A DNA stretch of 64,000 nt from CAYVOV01 sp964453525 (GTDB lineage Bacteria > Chloroflexota > Dehalococcoidia > Dehalococcoidales > UBA2162): NCBI GenBank assembly GCA_964453525.1, contig CAYVOV010000021.1, positions 15,417-79,416 of the forward strand, read 5' to 3'. The notes beneath the pieces are model-generated. The model saw only the letters and a list, made by a program, of their open reading frames with translations. It was not told where the DNA came from and did no database searches. Position numbers and translations under genes: made by a program. Of this stretch, positions 9,372-18,408 are shown piece by piece. The first letter of the stretch is position 1. The number at the start of each line of letters is the position of its first letter.

Positions 9372-9522
9372 AATTATTCTCCTTTACCTTCGTCATTAAG
9401 TCCTTCGATTTCGAAGAAAAGGTAGCAGGTCTTTTTAATTATGCGATTTTGGAGAAGCGGCAGGGTTTGGAGGGTAATGTCTGTTTTAGAAGGTTAGTTT
9501 TGCTTCAGCTTGAGCCTGAACA

Positions 9523-9572
9523 GGCGTCCCTGGAGGGATTCAAACCCCCGCCCCGCTGCTTGGAAGGCAGTC
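9523..9572 (-). pseudogene. tRNA 3'-end fragment (TCC-like anticodon loop)
   Basis: Read on the minus strand, this gives the 3' side of an anticodon stem, loop CTTCCAA, a T-arm with TTTGAAT, and a 3' acceptor strand ending near GACGCC. No 5' acceptor strand or D-arm that would pair is found on the other side, so it is not a complete tRNA gene. It aligns to 62691-62740 over 50 bases with about five differences, in the same orientation. A 9-bp inverted repeat (GAGCCTGAA 9512-9520, TTCAGGCTC 9590-9598) brackets it. A remnant attachment site is the likeliest reading. Confidence 0.65.
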
Positions 9573-10363
9573 CGGTCAATTTTGGCCCTTTCAGGCTCGA
9601 TTTGAGATTGGAGCCCAAAGCTAACCATATATTATTGCATTAAATAACAAATATCTGCAAATATGTGATGTCAGTGTGATATGGCTGTGATATATCACTC
9701 AAAAGGGTAAATGCGAAAGTAGATGAAAGCTGGAAAAGCTCTGGTCATATCCTCCGTATATTAAAAAGGAGTATCGATACACCTGCTAGAGCTATTGGTA
9801 CTATTCGGTTTTGGTTGGTATAAATTTGTCACCCCCTTTATCCCCCTCAAACAGTACCCGTTTATTGTCGATATTATATTATTGTTTGAGGGGGAAGGAG
9901 TTTGAGAGAGGAGGCTCTGCCCCCTCTCTATATTTCTCCCCTCTCCGGCCTTAAATGCTTTTCAACAATTCTCAATGGTTCAGGCCGGAGAGGGGCAAGG
10001 GGTGAGGTAAAGAAAGACAACCAGATGCAAAGAGAACCGAGCTATTTGTTGATTATATAAGGACTATATTATTATATATTTGGGAAACGATTTTCCACTG
10101 TTAACTACACATAAGCAGTCCAGTTTCAATGTGTCACTCGTTCTTGCTGAGAGCCCGGCACCGCAGCGTTAATCCTTATCCCTGAATATTGTCACTTTAT
10201 CGTATTTTGTTGCACAATTCATCCTTACATTTGTGAGTTGTAGCGATTCACCTGACCATTGCACATGTAAATTGACAGTCATATAGCATTGACGTACACT
10301 ATTTTTACATGAAAACTGAAGAAGTAATATTGATATCGTACTTAGTATGACAGGTGGAATATA
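9573..10363. other. Long intergenic region containing a MITE-like element
   Basis: Apart from the tRNA fragment at its left edge and the palindromic element at 9797-10038, I see no gene. The stretch 10047-10363 is A+T-rich and must hold the promoter of the CBS gene at 10364. No convincing -35/-10 pair or riboswitch stands out. Confidence 0.5.
9797..10038. mobile_element. MITE-like palindromic element, copy 1 (with internal extra hairpin)
   Basis: The left end GGTACTATTCGGTTTTGGTTG (21 bases, here broken as GGTACTATTC and GGTTTTGGTTG) is an imperfect inverted match of the right end. An exact 8-bp direct repeat GAGCTATT flanks it at 9789-9796 and 10039-10046, as expected for a target-site duplication. 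Inside are two long perfect hairpins, one with arms CCCCCTCAAACA/TGTTTGAGGGGG and one with arms CCCCTCTCCGGCCT/AGGCCGGAGAGGGG. It has no coding capacity. The copy at 16098-16242 matches both outer parts but lacks about 97 central bases, including the first hairpin. Confidence 0.75.
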
Positions 10364-10810
10364 ATGAAGATAAGAGATTATTTAAAAATCAAAGGTCGCC
10401 AGGCAATCACTATTGGACCAAATGAAACTGTTAAAGCAGCTATCAAGAAACTGGTAGATAATAAAATAGGCGCAATGCCGGTATGCAATAGTGAGGGCGA
10501 GCTTGTAGGAATCATTTCCGAAAGAGACTTACTCGAAGAATGTCTTACTCGAAGCAACGCTATTAGCTCCACCAGGATACAGGAAGTAATGACTAAGTAT
10601 GTGGCAGTGGCAACTCCTGACGAAACTCTGGATTATGCTACCAGTGTAATGAAGCAGAAGGGTGTGAGGCATTTGCCTGTCGTGGTTAATTCAAAAGTTG
10701 AGGGCATGATTTCAATGAGGGACATAGTGAACGCGCGATTGCAGGAAATCGAGGCAGAGATCCGTTATGACGGTCTATTACATCATCACACCCGCCGGAG
10801 TCTATTGTAG
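10364..10810 (+). CDS. Tandem CBS-domain protein
   Basis: A 148-residue protein made of two CBS domains, at about residues 1-62 and 70-130. The halves show VPVCNSEGELVGIISERDLL-like and PVVVNSKVEGMISMRDIV-like strands. Paired CBS domains form a Bateman module that binds adenine nucleotides (AMP, ATP, SAM) and regulates a partner. There is no catalytic domain, so it is a stand-alone sensor. The ribosome site is weak (AGGTGG). It stands alone on the plus strand with no operon partner, so its target cannot be named. Confidence 0.88.
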   Translation: MKIRDYLKIKGRQAITIGPNETVKAAIKKLVDNKIGAMPVCNSEGELVGIISERDLLEECLTRSNAISSTRIQEVMTKYVAVATPDETLDYATSVMKQKGVRHLPVVVNSKVEGMISMRDIVNARLQEIEAEIRYDGLLHHHTRRSLL

Positions 10811-10959
10811 TACGTAGCTGCATGCTTCAGGCATAAATCTCAGTATTCAACAGACTTTTGGGATATATGTTTATCGATATTTCCGGAAAACGGCGATACC
10901 GTCCTGGGGACTATCACTGGACGAAGATACTATGCCACGGCAAACAGAGTTTCAGTACT

Positions 10960-11451
10960 TCACCGCTTTCCAAGAGCGTCCAGAGCTTTTCCCGCAATCA
11001 GTGGTACTTCATAATACGGAGTCGTATCTTCTAGCGAGTTCATAATCGGTCGCAGGATTTCGTCTAAATCCCCTCTATCCATATCATGAAGCACGTGGTG
11101 AGCACCGTGGCGCAGTGGCATCGATTTATTGCCGTGGTCTGCTAACGCTGCCAGTAAAAGCTCCAGTGAGTCCCGCCCAATCTTAATCAATGCTTCAGCG
11201 GCCAGCCAGCGTACGTCGAACTCATTGTCTTCCAGAGCGTCAACCAGTGCCTTGACCGCAGCCTTGTCACCAATCTGACCGAGAGCCTTGGCTGCTTCCC
11301 AGCGAACCCAGTGGTTTTTATTGGACAGCGCCTGAACCAGCGGCTCCACCGCTACGCTTCCCATATTTACCAGATTACGGCGGGCGGTCTGGCATTTTAT
11401 CACATCATCGCAGGTTAAATCGGCAATTAAAGAATTAATATCATCTTCCAC
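10960..11451 (-). CDS. HEAT-repeat protein (PBS-lyase type)
   Basis: A 163-residue protein of about five HEAT-like helical repeats, each with a pattern such as AVEPLVQALSNKNHWVRWEA followed by AKALGQIGDKAAVKALVDAL. Repeats of this type are protein-protein interaction scaffolds, and in cyanobacteria they also occur in phycobilin lyases. Nothing here suggests a lyase. The start is taken as GTG 11451, but no good ribosome site precedes it, so the 5' end is uncertain. It is convergent with the CBS gene and has no obvious partner. Confidence 0.8.
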   Translation of the reverse strand: MEDDINSLIADLTCDDVIKCQTARRNLVNMGSVAVEPLVQALSNKNHWVRWEAAKALGQIGDKAAVKALVDALEDNEFDVRWLAAEALIKIGRDSLELLLAALADHGNKSMPLRHGAHHVLHDMDRGDLDEILRPIMNSLEDTTPYYEVPLIAGKALDALGKR

Positions 11452-11855
11452 AGTAAACCATTATATTTAAAATACTCTGTTGAATCAACTCGCTGTTTCG
11501 GGAAATACAGTGACAAATAACTGTGGGGACATTGAAAAATATAATTACTAAAAAGGTGTATAAACAAGGTACAGAATCCCACAATCGTTAATATGGCTGA
11601 TTTTTTCCCACATCAGCCGTATTGATTTGTAAAAACGCCCGATACTTGCCACTACCGGCGACTTACGAACAGTTCGTTCAAACATACTATCGGACACATT
11701 TAGCTCCTATATCGTTTGCTTGCGCCATATAAACTGGCTTTATTACCCGGTATTTTGATTTGTCTGTTTTCTGTGTCTATAATGAGCCATTATAGACATC
11801 ATTAAGGTATCCAGCAAAATGACTATTCCTGTGCCGTTTAGTGGAAGGACCCGAT
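11452..11855. other. Intergenic region before the APC transporter gene
   Basis: No gene, tRNA or strong palindrome is seen. The 75-codon minus-strand frame at 11777-12004 lies mostly antisense to the transporter and has no coding signs. A GGAAGGA ribosome site at 11843-11849 supports the ATG at 11856 for the downstream gene. Confidence 0.5.
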
Positions 11856-13178
11856 ATGAGTATTAGTCCGCTCAAAGGAAAGGCCATAGGCTTCTGGTCA
11901 ACCGTAGCCATCGGTATCGGTGGTATGGTCGGTGGCGGGATATTCGCTGTTCTTGGTCTGGCCGTACAGATGGCTGGTGGTGGCACCCCGCTGGCTTTTC
12001 TCATTTCCGGAGTGGTGGCTCTTTTAACTGCATATTCTTACTCAAAACTATCAATTACTTATCCAACTCGCGGTGGCACGGTTGAGTTTTTGAATCAAGC
12101 CTTCGGAGAAGGAATATTTACCGGTGGATTGAATATCCTTCTCTGGTTGAGTTATGTCGCAATGCTTTCGCTTTATGCATATGCCTTCGGCAGCTACGGA
12201 GCCAGCTTTTTCCCTGATGCGATGCAGACTGTCTGGAAACACATTTTTATCAGCGGCGCTATCGTTCTTTTTACCTGCCTGAATATTCTGGGAGCCAAAG
12301 CCGTCGGCAAGTCCGAAGATTTCATCGTAATTCTTAAAATAATCATATTACTTCTTTTCCTGGGGGCAGGCATGCGGACGGTCAATACCAATCAACTGCT
12401 ACCGTCAACATGGAGTAGTCCACTTCACCTGGTGGCCGGCGGCATGGTTATTTTCCTGGCATATGAAGGCTTCGAACTTATAGCCAATACGGCGGAGAGT
12501 GTTAAACAGCCGCGAAAAAACCTGCCCCGTGCCTATTTTACGGCTGTCGTCTTTGTTATTGCGCTTTATGTTCTTGTTTCCACGGTAACGGTGGGGAATC
12601 TGCCAGTGGACAAGATAATAGCGGCCAAAGACTATGCCCTGGCAGAAGCTGCCCGGCCATTTCTGGGAACCGCAGGATTTAGCTTGATTGCAGTGGCGGC
12701 ATTACTATCCACAGGTTCGGCAATTAATGCCACACTCTACGGAACAGCACGTGTCAGTTATGTGATTGCCAAAGAAGGAGAGTTACCCAGCCAGCTTGAC
12801 CACATGGTCTGGAGGCGTCCTATCGAAGGATTACTTATAACCTCAGGATTGACTTTGCTAATTGCGAATCTGTTTGACCTGACAAGTATTTCCATCATAG
12901 GGAGTTCCGGCTTCCTTCTCATATTTGCGGCGGTTAATTTCGCTAATGCCCGGCTGGCACCGGATACTGGCTCTAAGAGGTGGCTATCAATAATAGGGAG
13001 CATACTCTGTTTACTGGCACTGGCAGCGTTAATCATTCAAAGAGTTATGACATCACCAAAGGAACTGTGGGTACTGCTGGTAATGGTCGGTCTAGCCTTC
13101 TTTACCGAGGTCATTTACCGGGCGAGGACCGGCAGGGTCATTAAATCCTCTTATAAAAGAACATCCAGGAAAAGTTAA
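11856..13178 (+). CDS. APC-superfamily amino-acid permease
   Basis: About 440 residues from ATG 11856, chosen over GTG 11841 because GGAAGGA sits 6 bases before it. The first helix carries the family's GIGGMVGGGIFAVLG motif, which contributes backbone substrate and cation contacts. The sequence contains about 12 hydrophobic segments, typical of APC transporters at this length. EGFELIANTAESVKQP in the middle is a conserved loop of the cationic and general amino-acid permeases. An inner-membrane location and uptake or exchange of an amino acid or polyamine are expected, but the substrate is unknown. No partner gene is co-transcribed. Confidence 0.88.
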   Translation: MSISPLKGKAIGFWSTVAIGIGGMVGGGIFAVLGLAVQMAGGGTPLAFLISGVVALLTAYSYSKLSITYPTRGGTVEFLNQAFGEGIFTGGLNILLWLSYVAMLSLYAYAFGSYGASFFPDAMQTVWKHIFISGAIVLFTCLNILGAKAVGKSEDFIVILKIIILLLFLGAGMRTVNTNQLLPSTWSSPLHLVAGGMVIFLAYEGFELIANTAESVKQPRKNLPRAYFTAVVFVIALYVLVSTVTVGNLPVDKIIAAKDYALAEAARPFLGTAGFSLIAVAALLSTGSAINATLYGTARVSYVIAKEGELPSQLDHMVWRRPIEGLLITSGLTLLIANLFDLTSISIIGSSGFLLIFAAVNFANARLAPDTGSKRWLSIIGSILCLLALAALIIQRVMTSPKELWVLLVMVGLAFFTEVIYRARTGRVIKSSYKRTSRKS

Positions 13179-13499
13179 CCCTTGATAGACATAGTAATTT
13201 CCAGAGGCAAGCCGACTGAAGAAGACTTCTCACTAACGGTAATATGAAAACCGGCTTCAATCAAAGAGCCGGCAGCATATATGAGACGGCAGTCCAGATA
13301 TTTAGGCTACTACTGGTACATCCACCAGTATGACCCAGAGTCATCATTATTTTATTAATTTATACAAAAGTGATTTAATGGATGGTGGCTGTGGAAAAAG
13401 TCACTGGCCTACCAGTCTTCTTATTAGGCTGATATTATTACAGGGACCTGAGGGGAAAATAGCGGGGAAACCAGTCCTGAAAATGAGGCATCCAGGGTA
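13179..13499. other. Intergenic region before the P-type ATPase gene
   Basis: No gene is seen. A short inverted repeat (CCGGCT ... AGCCGG, around 13251-13273) could form a 6-bp hairpin but has no U-tract. Otherwise nothing stands out. Confidence 0.45.
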
Positions 13500-15962
13500 A
13501 TGGAAGAAGCATTCAAAGACCTGCCTGTCACCGAATTAATAAAGCGTCTTGACACTTCCACTAATGGTTTGAGTCACGGAGAGGTACCGGAACGCCTGGA
13601 AAAATATGGTTTCAATGAAATTGAGGAAAAACGGGTCAATCCCTTCCTGAAATTTCTGTCTTACTTCTGGGGCCCAATCCCTATCATGATAATTATAGCG
13701 GCCATTCTGTCGGCCGTACTGCACCACTGGCCTGACTTCGGTGTTATTTTGGCATTACTATTTATGAATGCGCTCGTTGGCTTCCGAGAAGAATATCAGG
13801 CCGATAGTGCTATTGCTGCTCTAAAGAAGGAGCTGGCATTAATGGCGAGAGTAAAGCGAGAGGGAGAGTGGCAAGGCATCCCCGCCCGTGAACTGGTGCC
13901 CGGTGACCTGATACGCCTGCGCATTGGCGACATTGTTCCCGCAGATGCAAAGCTACTTGATGGCGACCCGGTGCAGGTAGACCAATCAGCCCTGACCGGC
14001 GAGTCTCTCCCTGTTGAACATAAGTCCGGGGATGCCGTTTTTTCCGGTTCTGTTCTGAAGCAGGGAGAAATCGATGCCATAGTGTATGCCACAGGTAAAA
14101 GTACTTACTACGGAAAGACCGCTGAGCTGGTCAAATCGGCAGAGAGTCGAAGCCATCTTCAGCGCGCTGTCTTCAAGATTGCCGATTATCTGCTGATTAT
14201 TGCTGCGGTTTTAGCTGTAGTAATTATAGGAGTGGCCATTTCAAGACATGACCGGCTGATGGGCGTTGTGCAATTCGTGCTTGTCCTGACTATAGCTGCT
14301 GTCCCGGTAGCTATGCCGGCAGTTTTATCGGTGACGTTGGCTTTGGGTTCGAGAATACTGGCGGCAAAGCAGGCTATAGTAACCAAACTCACTGCTATTG
14401 AGGAATTAGCTGGTATTGATATTCTCTGTTCGGACAAGACCGGCACTCTTACTCAGAATAAACTGACTCCGGGAGAACCATTCACACTGGATGGTGTCAA
14501 GTCTGAAGAAGTGATTCTGGCCGGAGCGCTGGCTTCACGCGCTGAAGACCAGGATCCGATTGACATTGCGGTGCTGAGCGGGAACAAGGACACAGATTTG
14601 CTAAAGTCATATCAAATAATCCGTTTCCAGCCGTTTGACCCGGTTCATAAACGTACCGAATCCGAAGTAAAAGGGCCGGATGGGAAGGCTTTCAAAGTCA
14701 CAAAGGGTGCACCTCAGGTTATTCTAGTGCTCGACCCTGGCTCAGAAGAGATAAAAGACGAAGTTGACCGGACGGTCGATGAATTTGCATCACGGGGATT
14801 TCGTTCTTTGGGTGTCGCACGTACCGATAGTGAGGGCAAGTGGCGGTTTATAGGTATTATTCCTCTCTTCGACCCGTTACGCGAAGATTCGAAAACTACC
14901 ATTGACACCGCTCGTAACATGGGGCTGAAAGTGAAAATGCTTACTGGCGACCAGGTAGCCATTGCCAGAGAAATTGGAAAGCAGCTGGAGCTGGGCACAG
15001 ATATTATTGATGCCAGCATCTTTGACGAAACCAAGGCCCATGAGGCCGGGAAGCTGGCGGATGACATCGAGCAGGCTGATGGTGTTGCTCAGGTATTCCC
15101 GGAGCACAAGTACCACATTATTGACGTGCTGCAGCAACGGGGACACATCGTAGGTATGACCGGTGATGGGGTAAATGATGCTCCTGCCCTCAAGAAGGCC
15201 GATGCCGGTATTGCCGTAACCGGGGCTACTGATGCCGCTCGGGCCGCCGCCAGCATCGTGCTTCTGACTCCAGGTCTTTCCGTTATTATCGATGCCATCA
15301 GGGAAAGTCGCAAGATTTTTCGTCGGATGACAAACTACGCCATCTATCGTATCGCGGAGACTATCCGGGCGTTATTGTTTCTAACTCTGGCTATACTGGC
15401 TTTTAATACCTACCCGATAACGGCTATTATGATAGTTCTGCTGGCTATACTTAATGATGGGGCTATCTTATCAATTGCTTATGATAACGTCCGCTACTCT
15501 GACCAGCCTGAGAGATGGGACATCCGTTCAGTGCTGGGGGTTGCTACTGCCCTGGGGATTATCGGGGTAATTGCTTCGTTCGGTTTACTATATCTTGGGG
15601 AAAATGTATTTAATTTGAGCCAGGACACAATCCAAACGCTAATGTATCTAAAGCTGTCAGTCGCCGGGCATTTGACGGTCTTTGTCGCTCGAACTCGCGG
15701 TCCTTTCTGGTCTATAAAACCATCACGTATTTTATTGGGGGCTGTAATCGGCACTCAGATAGTAGCCACACTTATTGCCGTCTATGGATTTTTAATGACA
15801 CCGCTTGGCTGGAAATGGGCTGGATTTGTCTGGGCCTATTCTCTTAGCTGGTTCCTGGTAAATGATATTGTAAAACTGGTTGCATACAAAATCTTCGGCA
15901 AAGAACATTCGGGCTTGTTTGGTAGACATGTCAGGAACGATGGTCAAATATCGGCGCTCTAA
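13500..15962 (+). CDS. P-type ATPase, plasma-membrane H+-ATPase-like (type IIIA)
   Basis: An 820-residue cation pump. The phosphorylated aspartate is D312 in SDKTGTLT; the actuator TGES is at 166-169; GDGVNDAPALKKAD is in the hinge; and the membrane segment has PVAMP at 269-273, the form typical of type IIIA H+ pumps rather than the PEGLP/PCAL of Ca or heavy-metal pumps. It has an N-terminal cation-ATPase domain and about ten membrane segments, and lacks metal-binding CxxC repeats. It probably exports protons at the cost of ATP and helps to set membrane potential or pH. ATG 13500 has only a weak ribosome site. It is not obviously in an operon with the APC transporter 320 bases upstream. Confidence 0.92.
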   Translation: MEEAFKDLPVTELIKRLDTSTNGLSHGEVPERLEKYGFNEIEEKRVNPFLKFLSYFWGPIPIMIIIAAILSAVLHHWPDFGVILALLFMNALVGFREEYQADSAIAALKKELALMARVKREGEWQGIPARELVPGDLIRLRIGDIVPADAKLLDGDPVQVDQSALTGESLPVEHKSGDAVFSGSVLKQGEIDAIVYATGKSTYYGKTAELVKSAESRSHLQRAVFKIADYLLIIAAVLAVVIIGVAISRHDRLMGVVQFVLVLTIAAVPVAMPAVLSVTLALGSRILAAKQAIVTKLTAIEELAGIDILCSDKTGTLTQNKLTPGEPFTLDGVKSEEVILAGALASRAEDQDPIDIAVLSGNKDTDLLKSYQIIRFQPFDPVHKRTESEVKGPDGKAFKVTKGAPQVILVLDPGSEEIKDEVDRTVDEFASRGFRSLGVARTDSEGKWRFIGIIPLFDPLREDSKTTIDTARNMGLKVKMLTGDQVAIAREIGKQLELGTDIIDASIFDETKAHEAGKLADDIEQADGVAQVFPEHKYHIIDVLQQRGHIVGMTGDGVNDAPALKKADAGIAVTGATDAARAAASIVLLTPGLSVIIDAIRESRKIFRRMTNYAIYRIAETIRALLFLTLAILAFNTYPITAIMIVLLAILNDGAILSIAYDNVRYSDQPERWDIRSVLGVATALGIIGVIASFGLLYLGENVFNLSQDTIQTLMYLKLSVAGHLTVFVARTRGPFWSIKPSRILLGAVIGTQIVATLIAVYGFLMTPLGWKWAGFVWAYSLSWFLVNDIVKLVAYKIFGKEHSGLFGRHVRNDGQISAL

Positions 15963-15975
15963 CTTAAAAAGTTAG
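15959..15975 (+). terminator. Weak hairpin at the end of the ATPase gene
   Basis: The arms CTAACTT and AAGTTAG with a 3-base loop overlap the stop codon and are followed by GCTTTAC. The stem is A+T-rich and the U-run is short, so termination is only possible. Confidence 0.3.
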
Positions 15976-16097
15976 GCTTTACAAGTCTAATTCTGTCCAT
16001 TGGTGAGAACTTTCTATGTTGAACTGTAACATGGGCTGAAGCTAGGGTTACGTGCTGCCTTGCCTTTGTAATTTAATACACAGGGATTATCACCACT

Positions 16098-16242
16098 GGT
16101 ACTATTCGGTTTTGGTTGGTATAAATTTGTCACCCCCTTTATCCCCCTCCGGCCTTAAATGCTTTTCAACAGTTTTCAATGGTTCAGGTCAGAGAGGGGC
16201 AGGGGGTGAGGTAAAGAAAAACAACCAAATGCAAACAGAACC
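16098..16242. mobile_element. MITE-like palindromic element, copy 2 (short form)
   Basis: A 145-base copy of the element at 9797. It begins GGTACTATTCGG and ends with CAAACAGAACC, giving imperfect terminal inverted repeats of about 21 bases. Centre: CCCCCTCCGGCC ... GGTCAGAGAGGGG. It has no coding capacity and no clear target duplication; the flanks CACCACT and ATGAAAT differ. It lies between the ATPase and the alcohol dehydrogenase genes. The rest of 15963-16324 shows nothing else apart from GGAGG before the next gene. Confidence 0.7.
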
Positions 16243-16324
16243 ATGAAATACTGTTATTGCATTTTTAAAGTCGATTATTTATCATAGTCCAAAATTCCAG
16301 GACAGGAAAAAGGAGGGCCAAGAA

Positions 16325-17332
16325 TTGAAGGCGGTAGTAGTTGAAAAATATGGAGAAGCCATACTCAAGGAAATACCTCTCAGAGAGGTGGGTCGTGAAG
16401 AGGTTAAGGTTAAAATTGCCTATTGCGGTATAGGTGGGGCGGACCCGTTTGCCATCACCGGTGAAATCCGCTTCCCGCTACCCTACCATATAGGTTACCA
16501 GGCGTCCGGTATTATAGAAGAACTTGACGGGGAAGCAATTGCTCAGGGGCTTAAAGTCGGTGACAGGGTTGCCCTGGACCAGCACCGCTATTGCGGGTCA
16601 TGTTACAATTGCAGGCATGGTCGTGAGACATTTTGCCGCACTCCCGGCTACGGATATATCGACTCTCTGATGGCGGAGTACGCCGTTGTTCACCAGAGAC
16701 AGGTTTTTAAGATACCGGATTCAATTTCGCTGGAAGAAGCGTCTCTTACCGAGGTTGTTGGCGCTTCAATGCCTGCAATCGAACTGGCGCCGTTTAACCA
16801 GGGAGATACCGTAATGGTTATAGGTGGTGGTAGCTGCGGGCTTATTATAATGCAGCTTGCCAGATTAAAAGGTGCGACGAGGCTCACCATTGTTGAACCA
16901 GTCGAGGTAAAAAGGGAGCTGGCTTTAAAACTCGGAGCCGATTATGTTATCGACCCGAAAAGCCAGGATATTGTAGGTGAAGCTATGAGAATAACGGAGG
17001 ACCGTGGCTTCGATAGAGTGATAGAAGCTTCAGGTATGTCTGAAATGATATCGCCTTGTATAGACATGTTGGCGAGATGTGGCAGAATAGTCCTTTTTGG
17101 AATTTATCCTGATAATCCTGAGCTCACCGTAGAAACCCACAAACTCTGGTTCAAGGAAGCCGGGATACAGGGGGTTTTCGGCCAATCTCACATGTTTCCC
17201 AGGGCTGTTAATATTTTACCCAAACTGGACCTTAAATCTATACTGGGGCCGGTCTATCCATTAGAGAAATTTCAGGAAGCCTTCGACGCCCACAATACGA
17301 TGCAGTATGCTAAAGTACTGGTGAAATGCTGA
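16325..17332 (+). CDS. Zinc-type (medium-chain) alcohol dehydrogenase
   Basis: A 335-residue MDR-family enzyme. The start is TTG 16325, with AGGAGGG about 9 bases upstream. The structural-zinc cysteines C90, C93, C96 and C104 are present, and C34 is the first catalytic-zinc ligand. The usual GHE catalytic motif is GYQ at 57-59, so the histidine ligand is missing and the catalytic zinc site may be altered. The dinucleotide fold is VMVIGGGSCGL at about 163-173. Family members oxidise polyols, threonine or alcohols with NAD(P). The odd catalytic site makes the reaction uncertain. It stands alone between the MITE copy and the RHS island. Confidence 0.85.
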   Translation: MKAVVVEKYGEAILKEIPLREVGREEVKVKIAYCGIGGADPFAITGEIRFPLPYHIGYQASGIIEELDGEAIAQGLKVGDRVALDQHRYCGSCYNCRHGRETFCRTPGYGYIDSLMAEYAVVHQRQVFKIPDSISLEEASLTEVVGASMPAIELAPFNQGDTVMVIGGGSCGLIIMQLARLKGATRLTIVEPVEVKRELALKLGADYVIDPKSQDIVGEAMRITEDRGFDRVIEASGMSEMISPCIDMLARCGRIVLFGIYPDNPELTVETHKLWFKEAGIQGVFGQSHMFPRAVNILPKLDLKSILGPVYPLEKFQEAFDAHNTMQYAKVLVKC

Positions 17333-17450
17333 TAATCTCTAAAATTAAACGTCTATAGCTTTTACTTCATAGAAAATGAGCGCAGGATTGAGTATATGTA
17401 CGCTTGGCTGGATAGATATCCTGATTACTGGTGTGAACTAATAGCGAACT

Positions 17451-18341
17451 ATGTATTTGTGCAAATACTACCCATATGGATACTGCCGAAATAGTCAGGG
17501 GGATTTAGGCACGGATAAGCGTTTTACAGGGCAAAGGCTTGACTCCACTGGTCTGTACTACTACAATGCCCGTTACTATGATACTGAAATAGGGAGGTTT
17601 ATCAGCCCAGATACAATAATACCAAATCCCGCCAATCCCCAGTCGCTAAATCGTTATTCCTATTGCCTGAATAATCCTCTCAAGTATGTGGATCCTAGTG
17701 GATATACTGTGGTATTTAGCTCCGGAGAAGCAGGGGTTTCGGTGCAGCAACTGGATGATGATTTTATGTATTGGGATGCTTTCGCTTACATAGGTCAACA
17801 GGAGGCTGCGGAAATAGTAGAATTATATAATGCATACAGTTACTTTAGAACGATGAGTGACGAAACTGGTTTAGCCGCAGCGACAATGGAATACGCAACT
17901 GATTATTACGTGAATATCGTTACTGATGAAAATGCTAAGAAATATGGAAATATCATAACAGAAGGAGATGATTATACTTTACTTATACACCCTGAAGCCT
18001 TTACATATAATAGGCCTGATGATATCTGGACACCCGCCTCGGTGATATGGGACCTAGTTGGTGCAGAAATACTTCAAATTCATCCGGAAAATAATCTTGC
18101 TAATGCATATTTTCCAAATCCTGTTGAAGCAATTGCTAACATTACCGGATTTTCAGGAGCGTTAAAGGTATTGTCAGTTTTTGACACTCTTTTTTATGGC
18201 AGATACGAAGAATTAATTAGCTTGCCAGGTGATATTCCAGGGATAGGATGGGTATATAAGGGTACGTATGAACTGATAGTTCAACAAGATAAATATTTCG
18301 AACAATGTCTTGAACAGGGGTATTATCCTCGAAAGCAATAA
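17451..18341 (+). CDS. Orphan RHS tip cassette 1 (RHS core end + variable C-terminal domain)
   Basis: A 296-residue frame whose first 85 residues are the end of an RHS-repeat core: YYPYG, DKRFTGQRL, LYYYNARYYD, IGRFISPDTI and NRYSYCLNNPLKYVDPSG. The long N-terminal YD-repeat shell is absent, so this is a displaced tip rather than a complete toxin gene. The roughly 210-residue variable C-terminal part has no motif I recognise; it is rich in aromatic and acidic residues. In complete RHS proteins the part after the DPxG junction is the toxin. The DNA is visibly richer in A+T than the genes on either side, which suits acquisition by transfer. No good ribosome site precedes ATG 17451, so expression may need recombination into an upstream RHS gene. 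Confidence 0.8.
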   Translation: MYLCKYYPYGYCRNSQGDLGTDKRFTGQRLDSTGLYYYNARYYDTEIGRFISPDTIIPNPANPQSLNRYSYCLNNPLKYVDPSGYTVVFSSGEAGVSVQQLDDDFMYWDAFAYIGQQEAAEIVELYNAYSYFRTMSDETGLAAATMEYATDYYVNIVTDENAKKYGNIITEGDDYTLLIHPEAFTYNRPDDIWTPASVIWDLVGAEILQIHPENNLANAYFPNPVEAIANITGFSGALKVLSVFDTLFYGRYEELISLPGDIPGIGWVYKGTYELIVQQDKYFEQCLEQGYYPRKQ

Positions 18342-18408
18342 CAGGATTGGCATATAATTAATTCGATGTAGTACAGAAGATAATAAAAAAAACACAAGGG
18401 AATATCAT

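Noticed and set aside
9523..9572. Functional tRNA-Gly or tRNA-Arg gene
   Set aside because: No D-arm or 5' acceptor strand can be paired within 40 bases; the same holds for 62691-62740.
9449..9643. 64-codon plus-strand ORF
   Set aside because: It runs antisense through the tRNA fragment; the apparent protein sequence is just translated tRNA and flanks.
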